A DNA stretch of 64,000 nucleotides, from NCBI RefSeq assembly GCF_002250565.1, contig NZ_NMVJ01000008.1, positions 186,001 to 250,000 on the forward strand, in the 5' to 3' direction. The notes under the pieces were generated by a model that saw only the letters and a list, made by a program, of their open reading frames with translations, was not told the origin of the DNA and searched no databases. Below are positions 60,393-64,000 of the stretch, piece by piece; position 1 is the stretch's first letter, and each line of letters opens with the position of its first letter. Origin of the DNA: Parenemella sanctibonifatiensis (GTDB lineage Bacteria > Actinomycetota > Actinomycetes > Propionibacteriales > Propionibacteriaceae). A program made the position numbers and the translations under genes.

Positions 60393-62021
60393 ATGACCAT
60401 CCCCCGACGCACCCTTTTGGCCGGGACCGGAGCAGGCCTTGCCCTGGCCGGTCTGGCCACCAACAGTTCCCTCACCGCTCAGGCCCAAGCGCCCACCGGG
60501 CGTACCTTCCACGTTGCTGCCGACGGCTCCGATGACGCCACCGGCCTCGGTCCCGGTCGAGCCTGGGCGACTCTGGAACGGGCAAACCAGGAGTCACTCC
60601 AGCCCGGTGACAGCATCCTGCTGCGCCGCGGTGACCGCTGGACCGGCAACCTCGTCATCACCGATTCGGGCAGCGAAGACGCCCCCATCGTCATCGGCGC
60701 CTACGGGCCTCGGTCGGCGGGTCGCCCCCGCATCGATGCCCAGCTGCCCGCCGATGATGTGCTGGCCGCGACCGTGCTGGTGCACAACGCCGAACACGTC
60801 CATGTCCGCGATCTCGAACTCACCAACGACGCCGAAGACGAGGGCATGCGCAACGGCGTCCTGGTCGCGATCGATGACCCGACCCAGCCCATCTACACCG
60901 GCTATCGGATCGAGAACAACTTCATCCACGACGTCGCGGGCCGGATCGAGCCCTCGGCCAACGACGGCAAGCGTTCGGGCGGAATCGGCGTGGTGCTGGA
61001 CGGCACTCCCGAGGCGGTCTCGCGCATCCACGACATCCGCATCACCGACAACACCGTCGAGCGCGTCGACCAGACCGGCATCTGGATCGACGGCAACCTG
61101 CGCAACAAGGAGCTGCCCCCGGGCACCGACACCGTCTATCGCGGCTACACCTGGGACCAGGTCAAGTACACCGGCGTCGACATCGGCCACAACCGGGTCA
61201 CCGACACCGGCCGCAACGGCGTGATCATCCGGATGGCCGAGGGCGGCAGCTTCCACCACAACATCGTTTCCCACACGACCGGGCGGGTGCATTCGGGCAA
61301 CTCGGTGTTCACCGTCAGCGTCCTCGGTTTCGTGGTCGAGTGGAACGAGGTGTTCCAGAACCGGTCCGCCGGGACGGCAGACGGGTGCGCCTTCGACCCC
61401 GATCTGGATTCCCCCGAGACGGTGTGGCGCTACAACTACAGCCACGACAACAACTACGGCCTGATGACCCTGTGTACGCGGCCGCGGGACTATGGCATCG
61501 AGGTGCACCAGAACATCGACATCGGCGGCCGAGGCCGACTGGTCAACCTCAACTACGGCTTCACCGAGGTCAACTTCGAGCGCAATGCGTTCTGGACCAA
61601 GCCGGTGCCCGAGGTCGAATATCCCGACACCCACCCCGACTACGTCAACCCGGACCGGGAGACCGCCGGTGGCTACCCGCAACTGATCTGGGAGACCCAC
61701 ACCCGCAACAGCAGCTCCTTCACCTCGGACCAGACCTACACCTATCGCGACAACGTCGTGGTCAACGAGGCGACCACTGCGACGGTCTTCATCAATCCCA
61801 ACGACGAAACCTCCTTCCGCACCACCAACCGCACGTTGAGCAACAACCGGGTCTACGGTCTGCTGCCGAGCAAACTGGACAGCCTTGAGGAGGGGTTCAG
61901 CTACGAAGGTGAGCGGGCGCCGCGCAACTGGATCGCCGATACCGTCGGACACCAGGTGTACGCCTTCTGGCGGCCTTCGATCGACGGACGGCGCAACCCG
62001 CGCGTCGGGCCCCGCGGCTGA
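60393..62021 (+). CDS. Tat-exported right-handed parallel beta-helix protein (pectate-lyase-like)
   Basis: 542 residues. Tat signal: IPRRTLLAGTGAGLALAGLA, cut near AQA. It begins with the typical start of exported beta-helix enzymes (TFHVAADGSDDATGLGPGRAWATLERA), then DSILLRRGDRW, and many PbH1-type rungs with Asn ladders (IENNFIHDV, ITDNTVERV, IGHNRVTDTGRNGV, FHHNIVSH). Proteins of this class are polysaccharide lyases, hydrolases or epimerases; the catalytic residues cannot be fixed here. RBS GAGGAG upstream. Together with the heparinase-like protein it suggests use of acidic glycans. A hairpin follows. Confidence 0.8.
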   Translation: MTIPRRTLLAGTGAGLALAGLATNSSLTAQAQAPTGRTFHVAADGSDDATGLGPGRAWATLERANQESLQPGDSILLRRGDRWTGNLVITDSGSEDAPIVIGAYGPRSAGRPRIDAQLPADDVLAATVLVHNAEHVHVRDLELTNDAEDEGMRNGVLVAIDDPTQPIYTGYRIENNFIHDVAGRIEPSANDGKRSGGIGVVLDGTPEAVSRIHDIRITDNTVERVDQTGIWIDGNLRNKELPPGTDTVYRGYTWDQVKYTGVDIGHNRVTDTGRNGVIIRMAEGGSFHHNIVSHTTGRVHSGNSVFTVSVLGFVVEWNEVFQNRSAGTADGCAFDPDLDSPETVWRYNYSHDNNYGLMTLCTRPRDYGIEVHQNIDIGGRGRLVNLNYGFTEVNFERNAFWTKPVPEVEYPDTHPDYVNPDRETAGGYPQLIWETHTRNSSSFTSDQTYTYRDNVVVNEATTATVFINPNDETSFRTTNRTLSNNRVYGLLPSKLDSLEEGFSYEGERAPRNWIADTVGHQVYAFWRPSIDGRRNPRVGPRG

Positions 62022-62026
62022 GTCGG

Positions 62027-62060
62027 ACTCACGGCGCCGGCATCGGCTGGCGCCGTGAGT
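62027..62060 (+). terminator. 12-bp hairpin that overlaps the dxr start codon
   Basis: ACTCACGGCGCC (62027–62038) pairs perfectly with GGCGCCGTGAGT (62049–62060) around a 10-base loop. It follows the beta-helix gene like a terminator, but the right arm contains the GTG start of dxr at 62055, so the start would be paired in RNA. Confidence 0.55.
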
Positions 62061-63272
62061 ATCCTGTCCGACGTGGACAGTGTCATCGTGCTCGGCAGCA
62101 CCGGATCCATCGGTACCCAGACGCTGGAACTGATCGCTGACCGGCCCGACCAATACCGGGTGGCGGCGCTGGCGGCCAGCGGCAGTCGGCCGGCCGAGCT
62201 TGCCCACCAGATCCTGCAGCACCGCCCCGCCACCGTGGCGTTGTCCCACCCGAGCGCCATCCAGGACGTCCAACTTGCCCTGTATGCCGCCGTCAAGGAT
62301 CAGGGCTGGAATGCCGGCGAGGTGAAGCTGCCGCGCATCATCGGCGGCCCTGATGCCGTCGCGGAGGTGGCGGCGTACGAGTGCGACACGGTGGTCAACG
62401 CCATCACCGGTTCGGCCGGGCTGGTGCCGACGCTGACGACGCTGGCGGCTGGCACCCGGCTGGCGCTGGCCAACAAGGAATCCTTGGTGATCGGTGGCCG
62501 ACTGGTCACCGACGCCGCCGCACCCGGCCAGCTCGTGGCCGTCGACTCCGAACACTCCGCGATTGCGCAATGTCTGCGCGCCGGTCGGGCCGAGGAGGTA
62601 CGCCGGGTGGTCGTGACGGCCTCCGGCGGCCCGTTCCGCGGTTGGGATGCCGAGCGGTTGCTCACGGTCACTCCGCAGCAGGCCATGAAGCATCCCACCT
62701 GGGCGATGGGTCGGGTCATCACCATCAACTCCGCCACGCTGGTCAATAAGGCGCTGGAGGTCCTCGAGGCTGCGCTGCTCTACGGGCTGGACCTGGAGCA
62801 GGTCGACACCGTCGCGCATCCCCAGTCGATCGTGCATTCAATGGTGGAGTTCCACGACGGTTCGACCATGGCGCAGTGCTCGCCGCCGGACATGAAGCTG
62901 CCCATCGGGCTGGCGCTCGGGTGGCCCGACCGGATGGCCGATGCCGCCCAACCGTTGGACTGGACCCGGGCAACCTCGTGGACCTTCGAACCGATCGACC
63001 ACGACGTCTTCCCGGCGATCCGACTGATCCGGGAGGCGTACGCCGCCGGCGGCACCGCACCCGGGGTCTACAACGCGGCCAACGAGGTCGCCGTGGACGC
63101 CTTCTGCGACGGCAAACTCACTTTCCCCGGCATCGTCGAGACCATCCAGCGGGTGCTGGAGGTCCACGTCGACTCGCCCGACCACATCGCCAGCCCCGAC
63201 CTGGAGCAGGTGCTCGCGGCCGACGGCGCCGCCCGGGTCCTGGCCGCCGACCTCATCGGGGAGCGCCGATGA
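62055..63272 (+). CDS. dxr: 1-deoxy-D-xylulose 5-phosphate reductoisomerase
   Basis: Second enzyme of the MEP isoprenoid pathway, giving MEP with NADPH. 405 residues. VLGSTGSIGTQTLEL binds NADPH; LALANKESLVIGG, VTASGGPFRGW, MGRVITINSATL, HPQSIVHSMVEFHDG and GVYNAANEVAVDAF are the family's substrate and metal motifs. The start is the GTG at 62055 or the one at 62073; the first lies in a hairpin arm and neither has a good RBS. Overlaps the rseP start (ATGA). Confidence 0.94.
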   Translation: MSILSDVDSVIVLGSTGSIGTQTLELIADRPDQYRVAALAASGSRPAELAHQILQHRPATVALSHPSAIQDVQLALYAAVKDQGWNAGEVKLPRIIGGPDAVAEVAAYECDTVVNAITGSAGLVPTLTTLAAGTRLALANKESLVIGGRLVTDAAAPGQLVAVDSEHSAIAQCLRAGRAEEVRRVVVTASGGPFRGWDAERLLTVTPQQAMKHPTWAMGRVITINSATLVNKALEVLEAALLYGLDLEQVDTVAHPQSIVHSMVEFHDGSTMAQCSPPDMKLPIGLALGWPDRMADAAQPLDWTRATSWTFEPIDHDVFPAIRLIREAYAAGGTAPGVYNAANEVAVDAFCDGKLTFPGIVETIQRVLEVHVDSPDHIASPDLEQVLAADGAARVLAADLIGERR

Positions 63273-64000
63273 CGGTGGTCATCTTCATTGGCGCTGCCGT
63301 CCTGTTCTTCGCGCTCGTGATGGCCTCGGTGGCCCTCCACGAGATCGGTCACCTGTTGCCGGCCAAGGCCTTCGGGGTCAAGGTCACCCAGTACTTCGTC
63401 GGTTTCGGCGGCACCATCAAGTCGTGGTGGCGCGGCGAGACCGAGTATGGCTTCAAGTGGATCCCGCTGGGCGGCTATGTCCGGATGGTCGGCATGTATC
63501 CGCCCGACGACAAGGGCCACATGCGCAAGTCCAACTCCGGGATCGTCCAGTCGCTGGCCGACTCGGCCCGTGAGGTCGAGTGGGAGGACATCAAGCCCGA
63601 GGACGACGGCCGGCTGTTCTACCAGAAGAAGACTTGGCAGAAGCTCATCATCATGGCCGGCGGTCCGATGATGAACCTCTTCCTGGCCTTCGTGATCCTG
63701 CTCGGCGTCAACCTGGCCTTCGGCAGTTATCGCTCCCAGACCACCGTCCAGAGCGTCAGCGAATGCATCGTGCCGCAGGGCCGCGCCGAGCAGACCTGCC
63801 TGGCGGGGGACCCGGCCACCCCGGCAGCCCAGATGGGCATCCAACCCGGCGATCGGATCGTGGCCTTCAACGGCATCCAGATCCGCGACTGGGAGCAGAT
63901 GCAGAGCGTGATCCGCGACAATCGTGACGCCCCGGCGACCGTGGTGGTGGAACGCGGCGGCCAACAGGTCACGTTGCCCACCGTGCCGACGGCCATCACC
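63269..64000 (+). CDS. rseP: Site-2 protease RseP/Rip1 family (M50), 3' end outside window
   Basis: Intramembrane zinc metalloprotease that cleaves anti-sigma factors and other membrane-held substrates. The ATG at 63269 overlaps the dxr stop. HEIGH at residues 24–28 gives two zinc His and the catalytic Glu. GFGGTIKSWWRGETEYGFKW and IPLGGYVRMVGM follow, then the second helix MAGGPMMNLFLAFVILL, and a PDZ domain beginning near MGIQPGDRIVAFNG. The frame is open to the last base. dxr followed by rseP is the conserved order. Confidence 0.93.
   Translation, partial: MTVVIFIGAAVLFFALVMASVALHEIGHLLPAKAFGVKVTQYFVGFGGTIKSWWRGETEYGFKWIPLGGYVRMVGMYPPDDKGHMRKSNSGIVQSLADSAREVEWEDIKPEDDGRLFYQKKTWQKLIIMAGGPMMNLFLAFVILLGVNLAFGSYRSQTTVQSVSECIVPQGRAEQTCLAGDPATPAAQMGIQPGDRIVAFNGIQIRDWEQMQSVIRDNRDAPATVVVERGGQQVTLPTVPTAIT

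Noticed and set aside
60594-62837. 747-codon minus-strand open frame across the beta-helix and dxr genes
   Set aside because: It lies opposite two genes with clear families, and its translation has the Val/Asp/Gly/His bias of antisense GC-rich DNA.

Overview
The window is high-GC DNA with dense, mostly co-oriented genes, many GTG starts and ATGA/GTGA overlaps. Gene content and order point to an actinobacterium, most likely Propionibacteriales/Propionibacteriaceae (inference from gene order only; no 16S or tRNA gene is visible). Two blocks match long-conserved actinobacterial neighbourhoods: ctaB / ctaA–ABC exporter / sufR-sufB-sufD-sufC-sufS-sufU-sufT, and xerC–M23 peptidase–rpsB–tsf–pyrH–frr–cdsA–rlmN–dxr–rseP. 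fabG followed by an InhA-type fabI is a third actinobacterial signature.

Layout. 1–5 kb: heme A synthesis (ctaB cut by the window edge, ctaA) interrupted by an orphan sugar-binding lipoprotein, then an ABC exporter. 5–12 kb: a complete SUF Fe-S assembly operon under SufR. 12–20 kb: membrane proteins, a WYL regulator, an ABC-F protein, two exported cell-wall enzymes (amidase; CHAP plus peptidoglycan-binding), a small HTH protein with a lysine-rich tail, an ABC exporter and a lipoprotein. 20.6–27.9 kb: a 5'-truncated sugar permease, then a LacI-controlled carbohydrate ABC transporter operon that ends in a large FAD-dependent oxidoreductase. 27.9–37.9 kb: RlmA-like methyltransferase, SURF1, DUF3099, fabG/fabI, an ABC ATPase, a symporter, Kup and a SpoU methylase. 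38–43.4 kb: a copper-type P1B ATPase behind a CsoR-like operator, ASCH protein, peptide deformylase, lactonase, XerC. 43.4–64 kb: M23 peptidase, rpsB–tsf, an inserted Tat-exported heparinase-like protein, pyrH–frr–cdsA–rlmN, a second insertion block (RpiB-like isomerase, gdhA, a second orphan sugar-binding lipoprotein, rtcB, Fpg/Nei glycosylase, an exported beta-helix protein), then dxr and the start of rseP.

The accessory genes share a theme. Two paralogous ~540-residue sugar-binding lipoproteins with no adjacent permeases, an exported heparinase II/III-like lyase with a CBM9-like domain, an exported parallel beta-helix protein, a LacI-regulated sugar importer with a FAD oxidoreductase, and an RpiB-fold isomerase with changed catalytic residues all sit as insertions in otherwise conserved housekeeping blocks. 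This suggests a dispersed system for using (acidic) polysaccharides and is the best candidate here for undescribed biology. Non-coding signals of note: a paired LacI operator, a CsoR-like operator followed by a duplicated RBS/start codon, two actinobacterial DnaA boxes and a structured leader before rpsB, three large near-perfect hairpins, several probable leaderless promoters, and 15–19 bp tandem duplications at the 5' ends of four genes. No CRISPR array, IS element, rRNA or tRNA was recognised.
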